A DNA stretch of 64,000 bases from contig NZ_CP053482.1 in the NCBI RefSeq assembly GCF_016772315.1, forward strand, positions 620,001 to 684,000, written 5' to 3'. The notes under the pieces were generated by a model, which ran no database searches, was not told the DNA's origin, and worked only from the letters and a program-made list of their open reading frames with translations. Below are positions 9,200 to 18,905 of this stretch, in pieces. The DNA comes from Thiothrix subterranea. GTDB lineage: Bacteria > Pseudomonadota > Gammaproteobacteria > Thiotrichales > Thiotrichaceae. Position 1 is the first letter of the stretch; each line of letters opens with the position of its first letter. A program made the translations under genes and the position numbers.

Positions 9200-11757
9200 T
9201 AGAACAATTGCTCAGGAATTTCTACCCGTTCCGGTGTACGTTGCGGAGCAGGTGCACGCGGCGCTCCCCCGTTTTGGGCAGCTTGACGCGGGGCAATATC
9301 ACGCTCACTTTTATACTGAAAGCCAGCATTTGAACGCTCAGCACGCTCTGTACGCCGCTGCGGTTTATCGTTCTCAATGCCCAAATCCAAATCCGCTTCT
9401 TTAATATCCACCGGCTTTTCCCATTCTTTCGACGGTTCACCCTTCAAAACACGGTGCATGAAATCAATCCACATCGGCAACGCTACATTGGTCGCCGTTT
9501 CGCCCTCGCCTAACTTCGCCATGTCGTCAAAACCGACCCAAGCGACCGTCACAACGCTTGGCGTGAATCCGCAAAACCATGCATCTTTTTGATCATTGGT
9601 GGTGCCAGTTTTACCCGCAATGTCTTTACGGTTCAAACTGCGTCCGGCACGCGCTGCTGTTCCTGACTGGGTAACATCCTGCATCATGCTCACAATCTGG
9701 TAATGCGCTCTGTTATTCAAAATGCGTTTAGCCGCCGGATAAACCCCCTCTTCGCCTACTTTGGGGCGTTCAACAGCCGCCGTTTCCCAAATGGGTTTGT
9801 CATCAGCCGCTTTAGCAGGCACAGCCGTCTTGCCATCCTTGCCTTCGTAATCCTTTGCGGGCAGATCAGTGTTGTCTGTGACTTTTTTCTCGACCACACA
9901 CACATCGGTTTCACCGGCGCAAATTCTGGGTGAAGTCTCTTTAAACAATACCTGATGGTTACGGTCTTCAATTTTGGTAATAAAGTAACTGTCGACTTTG
10001 TAACCGCCGTTCGCAAACACCGCGTAAGCCGTTGCCATTTCCATCGGCGTGGTCATGGCAGTGCCTAAAGCCAGCGTCAAATTGGGGGGCAAATTTTCCT
10101 TGGGAAAACCGAATTCGTGCGCAAAATCAATGGTGTAATTAATCCCAATGCTGCGCAATAAACGAATAGAAACCAGATTGCGTGATTTTGCTAACGCTTC
10201 GCGTAACGTGGTCGGGCCAATGTATCTGCCGCCGAAGTTTTCAGGTTTCCAATTACTCCCCGGAATATCAAGCGGTGCATCGTTCACCACACTGGCGGGC
10301 GTGAAGCCTTTCGACAAAGCCGCCGCATACACAATCGGCTTAAAGCTGGAACCCGGCTGGCGCATGGCTTGCGTCGCCCGATTGAATTTGGAATGCTGGA
10401 AATCAAAGCCCCCCATCACCGCACGCACCGCACCGTCAGTCGGATCCAGTGAGACCAAAGCCCCACCAACAGTCGGCACTTGCGAAAGCACCCAAGTATT
10501 TTTTTCTTTATCGGTTTGGCGTAAGCGCACAATCTCACCCGGACTCAAGACATCGCTCACTCGCTTAGGGGAAGAGCCACGGCGGTCTTCGCTTTTAAAC
10601 GCCCGCGCCCACTTCACCGCATCCAAATTCAACGTTACACGGGTTTCACCCACCAATAATTCAGCGCTGCTGGCTCCGGCTTGCAGCACTAAGGCGGGGT
10701 GCAAATCGCCAAACGTGGGGTAAGACGAGAGCTTGTCGCGCATCTCATCCTCATTTTTCAATTCACTCAAGGATAATTTGTCTTCAGCACCGCGATAACC
10801 GTGCCGTTGGTCATAGGCGGACAAGGATTTGCGTAACGATTCGGCGGCTTCTTTTTGGGTAGCGGAATCCAAGGTGGTGTACACGTGATAACCTTGGGTG
10901 TAAGCATTGGCCTCACCAAAACGCTTTACAATGTCTGCACGCACCATTTCGGCAAGGTACGGTGCATCCGCATCAATCTCGGTTTTATGGCGTTGCGCGG
11001 TATTGGGTTCGTTGATGGCGATTTGGTAGTCATCGGGGGAAATATGACCAAGTTCCAACATGCGCTTGAGGATGTAGTTGCGGCGGATCATGGCGCGTTC
11101 AGCGTTAGCCAGCGGGTTATAACGCGACGGTGCTTTGGGCAATCCGGCAATCATCGCACTTTGCGCTAAGGTCAGTTCCGCCAAGGTTTTGCCGTAGTAA
11201 ATTTCCGCAGCGGACGCAATGCCATACGCGCGATTGCCCAAATAAATTTTATTAAGGTAGAGTTCCAGAATCTGGGGCTTATCCAGCGTCTGTTCCATTT
11301 TAATGGCTAATAGGGTTTCTTTAAGCTTACGCTCGAAATTTTTACCGGAATCCAGAAAGGAATTTCGCGCCAACTGCATGGTAATGGTGCTGGCACCTTG
11401 GCTGGCAGAACCCGTGGAAATCACACTGCGCAATGCCCGTAACACCCCTTTTATATCAACCCCTTGGTGTTCATAAAAGCGAGCATCTTCAATGTCTAAA
11501 AATGCCTGTTGCAGATTTTTAGGCACATCATCCAATTTCACCGGGCGACTGCGGTGTTCGCCGTATTCAGCCAACAATGCGCCATCGCGGGCATAGATAC
11601 GCAGCGGCACTTGAATGTCGATTTTACGTAACTCTGCCGCATCAGGTAACTGGGGGGCATAGTGGGAATAAAGCGCAAACAATCCCAACGCCCCTAAAGT
11701 GAGGAGCGCGAAAAAAGCGCCTAAAACAAGCTGGAAGAATTTATAGATGAACCGCAT
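9199..11757 (-). CDS. mrcA: Penicillin-binding protein 1A
   Basis: An 852-residue bifunctional peptidoglycan synthase. A single N-terminal membrane anchor (about 9-30) is followed by a GT51 glycosyltransferase domain (catalytic Glu in EDARFYEHQGVD near 90-101, then QGASTITMQLARN), an OB-like insert, and a transpeptidase domain with active-site serine in PGSSFKP, the SRN motif and KTGTTNDQKDAWF. The length matches PBP1A. The C-terminal tail is Pro/Arg-rich and variable. The gene is divergent from pilM across 170 bases, the usual ponA-pilMNOPQ arrangement of gammaproteobacteria, and is coupled to the hypothetical gene downstream. Confidence 0.96.
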   Translation of the reverse strand: MRFIYKFFQLVLGAFFALLTLGALGLFALYSHYAPQLPDAAELRKIDIQVPLRIYARDGALLAEYGEHRSRPVKLDDVPKNLQQAFLDIEDARFYEHQGVDIKGVLRALRSVISTGSASQGASTITMQLARNSFLDSGKNFERKLKETLLAIKMEQTLDKPQILELYLNKIYLGNRAYGIASAAEIYYGKTLAELTLAQSAMIAGLPKAPSRYNPLANAERAMIRRNYILKRMLELGHISPDDYQIAINEPNTAQRHKTEIDADAPYLAEMVRADIVKRFGEANAYTQGYHVYTTLDSATQKEAAESLRKSLSAYDQRHGYRGAEDKLSLSELKNEDEMRDKLSSYPTFGDLHPALVLQAGASSAELLVGETRVTLNLDAVKWARAFKSEDRRGSSPKRVSDVLSPGEIVRLRQTDKEKNTWVLSQVPTVGGALVSLDPTDGAVRAVMGGFDFQHSKFNRATQAMRQPGSSFKPIVYAAALSKGFTPASVVNDAPLDIPGSNWKPENFGGRYIGPTTLREALAKSRNLVSIRLLRSIGINYTIDFAHEFGFPKENLPPNLTLALGTAMTTPMEMATAYAVFANGGYKVDSYFITKIEDRNHQVLFKETSPRICAGETDVCVVEKKVTDNTDLPAKDYEGKDGKTAVPAKAADDKPIWETAAVERPKVGEEGVYPAAKRILNNRAHYQIVSMMQDVTQSGTAARAGRSLNRKDIAGKTGTTNDQKDAWFCGFTPSVVTVAWVGFDDMAKLGEGETATNVALPMWIDFMHRVLKGEPSKEWEKPVDIKEADLDLGIENDKPQRRTERAERSNAGFQYKSERDIAPRQAAQNGGAPRAPAPQRTPERVEIPEQLF

Positions 11758-11859
11758 GACTACATTGGACTTTTATTCATTTACGCACGGCTTCCGTTTA
11801 TCTGAAAGCACGCCACCCAAGACGGGCAGAGTAGACTAATTTAGGATTCGACGCTACCA

Positions 11860-11927
11860 TTGACCTGAAAATAATTAAAAGATACGCCCCACAACGTTTA
11901 ATAATAACAATAACCTCGGAATTGCCT
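11860..11927 (+). promoter_or_regulatory. Possible pilM operon leader
   Basis: A TTGACC at 11860-11865 resembles a -35 element, but no good -10 lies at standard spacing (nearest GATACG around 11881). The start of pilM is taken as GTG 11928 because CGGA at 11917-11920 is seven bases before it, whereas the in-frame TTG at 11922 would be only one base away. Confidence 0.3.
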
Positions 11928-12980
11928 GTGTTTTCAATATATCCTCGTAAAGAAAGCTTACTCGGTCTGGACATCAGCTCTTCCGCCATAAAACTGGTGG
12001 AAATGACCCGTAAGGGACGCGACTACCGGATTGAAAGTTATGCCGTTGCCCCCCTACCGGAGGGCGTTGCCAATGAAAAAGACATCGTAGAGCCGGAACC
12101 CGTGGGCGAAGCCATCCGCAAAGCCTTGCGTGATAGCCGCTCTAAACTGAAGCATTGCGCCTTGGCGATTCCGACGTCGATGGCTATTAGCAAAATTATT
12201 CCCATGCCCGCCTCCATCCCCCAAGCAGAACTGGAAGCGCAAATGTCGATGGAAGCCGAGCAGCACATCCCCTACCCCATGAACGAGGTCAATTACGACT
12301 TTGAAATTCTGGGACCGTCCGCCAATTCGCCGGAAACCGTGGATGTGTTACTGGCTGCCACCCGCTCAGAAAACGTCGAAGTCCGGGTAGCCGCTGCTGA
12401 AATGGCCGGTTTAACCGTGGATATTGTCGATACCGAAACCCACGCACTGGAAAAAGTCCTACGCCACTTGACCAACGAATTGGAACAACACGATTCACTG
12501 GCGATCGTCGACTTTGGCGCGACCATGACCGGCATTAGCGTGTTCGAGCGCAGTCGTCTCACGTTTTCCCGCGAGCAAGCGTTCGGTGGACGTCAACTCA
12601 CCGAAGAAATCATGCACCGCTACGGGCTGACTTGGCAGGAAGCAGGCTTAGCCAAAAAAGAAGGCAATTTACCGGAAAACTACGTATCCGAAGTGCTGGA
12701 ACCGTTTAAAGACAATATGGTGCGCCAATTGCACCGTTTTCTTCAGTTTTACTACGCCTCCAGCCAGAAAGACAGCGTGGCACAAATCCTGATTTGTGGC
12801 GGTTGCGCCCGTATTCCCGGCGTGGACGAACAAATTCAATCCACCATCGGCATTCCGGTCAGGGTCATTAACCCCTTCACACGGGTAGCATTAGGGCCGC
12901 GTGTCAGCCCGGTGCGTTTCACCAATGATATGCAAGCCTTGCTGATTGCAGCAGGTCTATCACTGCGAGGATTGGAATAA
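11928..12980 (+). CDS. pilM: Type IV pilus assembly protein PilM
   Basis: A 350-residue actin-like ATPase of the type IV pilus inner-membrane alignment complex. The N-terminus has the PilM pattern GLDISSSAIKLVEM; the phosphate-binding and adenosine loops appear as IVDFGATMTGISVF and ICGGCARIPGVDE. Its cytoplasmic face binds the N-terminus of PilN, linking the motor to the PilNOP ring. It is the first gene of pilMNOPQ and its stop overlaps pilN's start (TAATG at 12978-12982). A GTG start is chosen on ribosome-site spacing. Confidence 0.95.
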   Translation: MFSIYPRKESLLGLDISSSAIKLVEMTRKGRDYRIESYAVAPLPEGVANEKDIVEPEPVGEAIRKALRDSRSKLKHCALAIPTSMAISKIIPMPASIPQAELEAQMSMEAEQHIPYPMNEVNYDFEILGPSANSPETVDVLLAATRSENVEVRVAAAEMAGLTVDIVDTETHALEKVLRHLTNELEQHDSLAIVDFGATMTGISVFERSRLTFSREQAFGGRQLTEEIMHRYGLTWQEAGLAKKEGNLPENYVSEVLEPFKDNMVRQLHRFLQFYYASSQKDSVAQILICGGCARIPGVDEQIQSTIGIPVRVINPFTRVALGPRVSPVRFTNDMQALLIAAGLSLRGLE

Positions 12981-13624
12981 TGGCTGGCCTAAACCTCCTG
13001 CCTTGGCGGGAAAAAGCACGCGAGGAAAACAAAAAGCAATTCTTCGCCCTCGTGGGCGGCAGTGTCCTATTAGCGGCGGCCGCAGTGTTTGGTGCGCACC
13101 AATACATGCAATACGCCATCGAACACCAAGAGCAGCGCAACCAATATTTAAGCACGCAAATTGCCGAGTTGGATAAGCAAATCAAAGAAATTGAGCAACT
13201 GGATGCCACGCGCCAAGCGTTACTGGATCGGATGCAAGTCATCGAAGATTTGCAAAGTACCCGCCCCGCTATCGTGCATTTGTTTGATGAAATGGTGAAC
13301 GCCCTCCCCAAAGGCATGTACCTGCTGCACTTGAAACAAGATGGCACCAAAGTAGAACTCGAAGGCAAGGCAGAATCCTACGCACGGGTTTCCAGCTACA
13401 TGAACCGGCTGGATGCTTCGCCTTGGTTGAGTTCATCCAACTTGAACATTATTTCCACCAAAAAAGAAGGCGATAACGGGGAATTGGTGCTCAGGGACTT
13501 CAAATTGGATGTGACGCAATTGCTGCGTCAAACACAAGATGAGGCTAACGCGGCGCCAAGCAAACCCAAAACCGGCACACCTCCCGCTGCCAAAAAACCG
13601 AACAAAAAACAGGAGGGCGGTTGA
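12980..13624 (+). CDS. pilN: Type IV pilus assembly protein PilN
   Basis: A 214-residue bitopic inner-membrane protein. The short cytoplasmic N-terminus holds the PilM-binding motif (NLLPWREKAREE, residues 4-15), followed by one membrane helix (about 24-42), a coiled coil, and a periplasmic ferredoxin-like domain (LKQDGTKVELEGKAES...). The C-terminus is Lys/Pro-rich (KPKTGTPPAAKKPNKK), longer than in many homologues. It pairs with PilO to form the inner-membrane platform. Confidence 0.95.
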   Translation: MAGLNLLPWREKAREENKKQFFALVGGSVLLAAAAVFGAHQYMQYAIEHQEQRNQYLSTQIAELDKQIKEIEQLDATRQALLDRMQVIEDLQSTRPAIVHLFDEMVNALPKGMYLLHLKQDGTKVELEGKAESYARVSSYMNRLDASPWLSSSNLNIISTKKEGDNGELVLRDFKLDVTQLLRQTQDEANAAPSKPKTGTPPAAKKPNKKQEGG

Positions 13625-14268
13625 TGAAGATGCACGAACTCAATAATCTGGCTGATGATCCCGGTAGCGTCTCTTGGTCAATCAAGGCGCTGGCGCTAGG
13701 GGTCATCATGATCGTTATTTTAGTGCTGGGCTACCAACTCGTTATTGTGGATGAGCTGGAGGCACTCGCCAATGTCGAATCCAAAGAGCAACAATTGCGT
13801 ACCGACTTGGAAACCAAACAAAAACGCGCCAGCCAATTGCCACAATACCAAGCCCAAATGGAAGAAATGCAGCGCTCTTTCAGCGTCTTGTTGCGCCAAT
13901 TGCCTAGCGATACCGAGATACCGGGCTTGATTCTGGATATTTCCGAAAAAGGCTTATCCAATGGCTTGGAATTGGAACTCTTTGAACCACAAAATGAAGT
14001 GCAGATGGAGTTTTACGCGGAAAAACCCATTAAAATTATTGCCAAAGGTTCATACCGCGAACTGGCAACCTTTGTCAGTGATATTTCCGGGTTGTCACGC
14101 ATTGTGACCATCAACAATATCGACCTAAAACCCGAAGAGCAAAGCGGACGCTTGCGTTTAGAAGCGACGTTAAAAACCTATCGCTATTTAGAAGACGGTG
14201 CCGAGGGTGATACGCCTGCTAAACCCAATAATAAAGTTGCCAGCAGCACCAAGGGGAATAAAGGATGA
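13624..14268 (+). CDS. pilO: Type IV pilus assembly protein PilO
   Basis: A 214-residue partner of PilN: one membrane helix (about 20-40), a coiled coil (about 45-80) and a periplasmic domain with ITTINNIDL-type strands (IVTINNIDLKP near 158). ATG 13624 is chosen because it overlaps the pilN TGA and AGGAGG at 13611-13616 is well placed; an upstream in-frame TTG at 13621 is less likely. It overlaps pilP by four bases (ATGA). Confidence 0.94.
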   Translation: MKMHELNNLADDPGSVSWSIKALALGVIMIVILVLGYQLVIVDELEALANVESKEQQLRTDLETKQKRASQLPQYQAQMEEMQRSFSVLLRQLPSDTEIPGLILDISEKGLSNGLELELFEPQNEVQMEFYAEKPIKIIAKGSYRELATFVSDISGLSRIVTINNIDLKPEEQSGRLRLEATLKTYRYLEDGAEGDTPAKPNNKVASSTKGNKG

Positions 14269-14822
14269 AAACACCAGCACCCACCCCATTCGTCGCGTCT
14301 ATTAAGTTAATATCAAGTTTTAGCTTATTATTCTTATTGACGGCCTGTAATAGTGACATGAGTGATTTAGAACAATACGTGCAAAGTGTTAAGGCGAAAC
14401 CAGCCGCGCCAATTGACCCGATTCCCGAAATAAAACCTTATGTACGGTTTATTTACCCTGGACACGAATTAAATCCGTTTGATTCCAAGATTCTTGCACC
14501 CGATACCGTGGCAGACCCCGGCAGCGCCATTATGCCCGACGCGAATCGTGTCCCTGAATTTTTGGAAGGTTTTCCGTTGGACAGCCTGCGCATGGTTGGC
14601 ACGCTCAACCAAAATGGCGCATTGTGGGCGCTTATCCGCATCCCGGATGGTGCTATTCACCGCGCTCGTGCAGGCAATTACCTCGGTAAAAATCACGGCA
14701 AAATCAATAAAGTTGAAGAAACCAAAGTGATGGTTCAGGAAATTGTCGAAAACGGTTTTGGTGGTTTTAAAGAACGGGAAAATGCCATCGCCCTCTCTGA
14801 CCTTAAAGATGTAAAAAAATAA
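14265..14822 (+). CDS. pilP: Type IV pilus lipoprotein PilP
   Basis: A 185-residue lipoprotein. The signal peptide ends in the lipobox LLTAC (Cys28). A flexible Pro-rich region is followed by the beta-sandwich HR domain (LRMVGTLNQNGALWALIRIPDG, read as LRMVGTL then ALWALI, and RARAGNYLGKNHGKI), which binds the N0 domain of the PilQ secretin. The order pilMNOPQ and the ATGA overlap with pilO support the call. Confidence 0.94.
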   Translation: MKTPAPTPFVASIKLISSFSLLFLLTACNSDMSDLEQYVQSVKAKPAAPIDPIPEIKPYVRFIYPGHELNPFDSKILAPDTVADPGSAIMPDANRVPEFLEGFPLDSLRMVGTLNQNGALWALIRIPDGAIHRARAGNYLGKNHGKINKVEETKVMVQEIVENGFGGFKERENAIALSDLKDVKK

Positions 14823-14842
14823 TACACAGGACTAGCAACAAA

Positions 14843-17253
14843 ATGAAAACAATAAAGCAAAGTGTTGCGTTGGCAATTCTCGTGGCCTGCACCCCTGCCA
14901 GCAGCTTGGTGTTTGCAGCCGATAAGCAACTGCAAAATATCACCGCGCAAGCAACAGGCAATAAAACCGAAGTTCAATTGCAATTCAGCTCCCCTGTGCA
15001 ATTGCCCCAAGGTTTTCTCATGGAAAATCCTTCACGGCTAGTCTTTGATTTTCCTGCGACCGACGTTGCACCCAATACCCGCAGCAAAGCGGTTAACTTG
15101 GGAAATGTGCAAACCATTGATGCCGCCAATAACCAAGGCAAAGCACGGGTAGTGGTGCACCTGAATGGCTTGGTCAACCACACGCTAGAATCCCGTGGCA
15201 ACACCGTTGTCATGTTATTCGACAATAACGGCAAACAACAAACAACGCCCAACGTGCAGCGCAGCGGCAAAGCCAGCGCCGATAATTTTGCCCCCGCACC
15301 CAAACCGTCCACCGTGGAGACGCAAAATCTTGCGTCTCTACCCCCAACCGTGACGCCAGCCAGCCAAACGTTACCATTGCCAGAATTGCCCGTTCCCGCC
15401 GCGCTGCCGAAAGATTACGCTTGGTATACGCCACCGGATGCTGTCGCTCCGCCAGCACCCGTGGTTATGCCTGCCCCCGTGGTCATGCCCCCCCTAAAGC
15501 TGTAATCGCCTCTCCGATGGCAGCAAAACCCGCACCGTTGGCAAGCGTCGCTACCCCAGCACCAATGCCAGTAGCCGCACCAGCCAACACTGTATCGCAA
15601 TTACAAAGCGTGGATTTCCGGCGTGAACCCGACGGTAGCGGGCGCATGATCATTAATTTACCTTCCGCTGACACCAATGTTAGCGATAGCAAAAGCGGTA
15701 ACACCATTACCGTTACCTTGGCGGACGTTGACGTGCCTGCGAATTTGCAAAAACGCATGGATGTGATGGACTTCGGCACGCCCGTGAGCAGCATCGACGT
15801 GGCGCAACGGAATGACGGGGCGCGAATTCGCCTTTCCAGCCACGAAGGATTTGAATACCGCACCAATCGCAACGGCAATGAATACACCGTTTACATCGAC
15901 AAACTCAAAGTATCGGCTGAAGAAAAACTCGCGAGTGAACAAAAAAAGAAGACCTTTACCGGCGAAAAACTCTCGCTCAATTTCCAAGACATTGAAGTGC
16001 GGGCGGTATTGCAATTGCTGGCTGACTTCACCGACAAAAATATCGTCGTCAGTGACACCGTAGCGGGCAATATTACGGTGCGCCTCAAAGATGTGCCGTG
16101 GGATCAAGCGCTCGACATCGTGCTCGAATCCAAAAATCTGGCCATGCGCGAAAACGGCAACGTCATCTGGGTCGCGCCTGCCGCCGAATTGACCGCGAAG
16201 GAACAGCAAGAGCTGCAATCCATCAAAGCCAAGCAAGAATTAGAACCGTTGGTGACAGAATATATTGCCATTAATTTCGCCAAAGCCAGCGAACTGTCGG
16301 CGTTGATTGAAAAATCCAAAGGCGAAGACAAACAATCCCTGCTCTCCCCGCGCGGCAAAGTATCGGTAGATGAACGCACCAATACTCTGTTGGTGCAAGA
16401 CACGGCAACACAAGTCAAAGCCATCCGCGATCTCGTCAAAGCACTGGACGTTCCGGTCGAACAAGTCTTAATAGAATCACGCATTGTCATTGCCAATGAC
16501 ACCTTCGGCAAAGAACTCGGCGCACGTTTCGGCATTACACCAAACTGGATCAATCAAGACAGCATTGGCATTGGTACTGGGCATCTTGGCTCCGGCACTG
16601 ACGATTACTGGGAAAGTGCGACCAAAGCACTGGCTGACCCTACCGGCGACAATACCGTAACAATTCCCGGCCTCAGCGACCGCCTCAGCGTCAACCTGCC
16701 TGTCACCGGCGCGATTGGCAGCTACGGCTTCTCCATTTTGAGTAAGGATTTCTTGGTCGATCTCGAACTCTCTGCCTCACAAGCCGAAAGCAAGAGCGAG
16801 ACCATTTCCAGCCCACGGGTGATCACCTCCAACCAAACCAAGGCGTTGATCGAACAAGGTGTAGAAATTCCGTACCTGCAAGCGTCTTCCAGCGGTGCGG
16901 CGAACGTTGCCTTCAAAAAAGCGGTGCTCAGTCTTGAAGTCACGCCACAAATCACCCCGGACGAACACATTTCCATGGATTTGAAAGTGAATCAGGACAC
17001 CGTGGGGCAAATCTTCTCCGGCGTCCCCAGCATCAACACCCGTGAAGTGCAAACCAAAGTGCTGGTAGAAAACGGGCAAACGGTGGTGCTCGGTGGCGTG
17101 CATGAGGAAGAAAACCTGAGCGGCACGACCAAAGTTCCGGTGTTAGGCGATGTGCCGGTGTTAGGCCGACTGTTCCGCACCGACAACAACAGCAACAAGA
17201 ATCGTGAGCTACTGATTTTTGTTACCCCGAAAATTGTGGACAGTAAACGCTAA
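14843..17253 (+). CDS. pilQ: Type IV pilus secretin PilQ, interrupted by a frame change at a C7 tract
   Basis: PilQ forms the outer-membrane pore for the pilus. The first frame (14843 to a TAA near 15505) has a signal peptide and the first AMIN domain, which binds peptidoglycan, then a Pro/Ala/Val linker. The rest lies one frame back and runs to 17253: second AMIN domain (DFRREPDGSGRMIINLP), secretin N0/N1 (LSLNFQDIEVRAVLQLLADF), and a complete secretin core ending VPVLGDVPVLGRLFR. The join is at seven Cs (15488-15494). Adding one C gives a continuous protein reading MPPPKAVIASPMAAKPAPL across the join, so the gene was one unit. As written, translation stops about 220 residues in unless slippage occurs. 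A palindromic repeat (15314-15341) also lies within the linker. Confidence 0.93.
15314..15341. repeat. Palindromic repeat element, copy 1, inside pilQ
   Basis: GAGACGCAA and TTGCGTCTC (15317-15325, 15330-15338) form a perfect 9-base stem around a 4-base loop, extendable to 12 pairs with one G-T pair. A near-identical copy lies at 61528-61555. Here it is read in frame in the linker of PilQ, encoding the VETQNLASLP stretch. Confidence 0.75.
15488..15494 (+). repeat. C7 homopolymer at the pilQ frame break
   Basis: Seven consecutive C bases. An eighth C would join the two pilQ frames. The spot lies just after a short imperfect direct repeat encoding APVVMPAPVVMP. Candidate sequencing error, phase-variable tract or slippage site. 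Confidence 0.7.
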
Positions 17254-17305
17254 AGCAGTCCACAAGCTGCTTGATTCCCGCGCCCAGTGCTGGCATAAAT
17301 CCCCC

Positions 17306-17842
17306 ATGCAAAACAGTATCATTCTGGTGGGATTGATGGGCGCGGGAAAATCCACCATAGGCCGACAACTTGCGCGACGACTGAACCTAACCTTCTACGA
17401 TTCCGACAGGGTGATCGAAGAGCGCACGGGTGTCAGCATCCCCACCATCTTTGAGCTTGAAGGAGAAGCTGGCTTTCGCGAGCGCGAAGAACAAGTCATC
17501 GCCGAACTCACCGCCCTTCCCGACATATTACTCGCCACCGGCGGCGGCAGTGTTTTGCGCGAAACCAACCGCCAACATCTCAAAACCGGCGGGTGTGTAA
17601 TCTACTTACGGGCTTCCGCCGACCAACTGTTTCAGCGCATCAAACACGACCGCAGCCGCCCCTTGATGCAAACCGAAAACCCGTTGCAAACCTTACGCAA
17701 CCTGCTAAAAACCCGCGAGCCGTATTATCTGGAAGTCGCTGATTTAGTTGTGCCAACGGGCAAACAAAAAGTGAACGTTATCCTGCGCGAAATCCACAAC
17801 AAACTCAAACAATTACAGGAAGTTACCCATGCAAACCCTTAA
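17306..17842 (+). CDS. aroK: Shikimate kinase
   Basis: A 178-residue P-loop kinase that phosphorylates shikimate at the 3-hydroxyl in the chorismate pathway. Walker A is GLMGAGKS (residues 9-16); the shikimate-binding Asp is in [13 protein letters not shown] and the GGG loop is in [11 protein letters not shown]; the lid Arg region is [12 protein letters not shown] 17306 is chosen because the beta-strand before the P-loop starts right after it; in-frame codons further upstream have no family similarity and run into pilQ. The stop lies 14 bases inside aroB. Confidence 0.96.
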   Translation: MQNSIILVGLMGAGKSTIGRQLARRLNLTFYDSDRVIEERTGVSIPTIFELEGEAGFREREEQVIAELTALPDILLATGGGSVLRETNRQHLKTGGCVIYLRASADQLFQRIKHDRSRPLMQTENPLQTLRNLLKTREPYYLEVADLVVPTGKQKVNVILREIHNKLKQLQEVTHANP

Positions 17843-18905
17843 TCTCGACCTTGGCGAGCGCAGCTATCCGATTCACATCGGGCAAGGCTTGCTGCAACAG
17901 TCCGAGCTGGTCACGCCGCACATTCGTGGCAAAAGCGCGGTCGTCGTGTCCAACACCACAGTTGCACCGCTGTATTTGGAAACCACACAACGTTTGCTGA
18001 TGGGTTTGAAACACTCCGCCGCCATCTTGCCTGATGGTGAAAGCTACAAAAACCTCGATGTCCTCAACCAGATTTACACCCACTTGCTGGAAAACAAGGC
18101 GGATCGCAAAACCACGCTGATTGCGCTCGGCGGCGGTGTCGTGGGTGACATGACGGGGTATGCGGCTGCCAGCTATCAACGCGGCATCAACTTCATCCAG
18201 ATTCCCACCACCTTGCTGGCAATGGTCGATTCTTCCGTCGGCGGCAAAACTGGCGTGAATCACCCGCTCGGCAAGAACATGATCGGCGCATTCCACCAGC
18301 CGCAATGCGTGCTGATCGACACTGACAGTCTGAATACGCTGGCTGACCGCGAACTGAGTGCAGGCATTGCTGAAATCGTGAAATACGGTTTGATTCGTGA
18401 TCCCGCCTTCCTGCAATGGCTGGATACCAACATGGATAAGCTGCTGGCGCGTGACCCCGAAGCGTTGACCTATGCGATTTTCCGCTCCTGCGAACACAAA
18501 GCCGAAGTCGTCGCGGCAGATGAACGTGAGTCTGGGCAACGCGCCTTGCTGAATCTGGGGCATACCTTCGGTCACGCGATCGAAGCCGCAATGGGTTACG
18601 GCAACTGGTTGCACGGCGAAGCGGTTGCAACCGGCATGGTGATGGCAGCGGAATTGTCGCAGCAAATGGGCTGGCTGGTGGCGGATGACGTGGCTTACAC
18701 GCGCCACATTTTGCAACGCGCTAACTTGCCAGTTGACCCGCCCGCGCAAATGACGGGCGAAGACTTCACCCGCTATATGTCAGTAGACAAGAAAGTGTTG
18801 GATGGCACATTACGCCTCATCTTGATGAAATCGCTGGGTGAATCCATCGTCACCGCCGACTTTGATCCGGCGGCACTCAAGCGCGTCTTGAACCGGGAAA
18901 TCTGA
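17829..18905 (+). CDS. aroB: 3-dehydroquinate synthase
   Basis: A 358-residue NAD- and metal-dependent enzyme converting DAHP to 3-dehydroquinate, the second chorismate step. Visible motifs: [40 protein letters not shown], the substrate/metal region [18 protein letters not shown], and zinc-ligand histidines in [12 protein letters not shown] and [17 protein letters not shown] precedes ATG 17829. The overlap with aroK and the position after pilQ are the common arrangement. It meets the DUF3131 gene tail to tail with no gap. Confidence 0.97.
   Translation: MQTLNLDLGERSYPIHIGQGLLQQSELVTPHIRGKSAVVVSNTTVAPLYLETTQRLLMGLKHSAAILPDGESYKNLDVLNQIYTHLLENKADRKTTLIALGGGVVGDMTGYAAASYQRGINFIQIPTTLLAMVDSSVGGKTGVNHPLGKNMIGAFHQPQCVLIDTDSLNTLADRELSAGIAEIVKYGLIRDPAFLQWLDTNMDKLLARDPEALTYAIFRSCEHKAEVVAADERESGQRALLNLGHTFGHAIEAAMGYGNWLHGEAVATGMVMAAELSQQMGWLVADDVAYTRHILQRANLPVDPPAQMTGEDFTRYMSVDKKVLDGTLRLILMKSLGESIVTADFDPAALKRVLNREI

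Noticed and set aside
15480-15505. Programmed -1 ribosomal frameshift in pilQ
   Set aside because: The C7 run allows P-site slippage, but the A-site codon does not re-pair well, no clear downstream pseudoknot is seen, and the same defect recurs in another gene, so error or tract variation is simpler.
17823-18749. 308-codon minus-strand frame opposite aroB
   Set aside because: aroB is certain from motifs; the antisense product has no recognisable domain.
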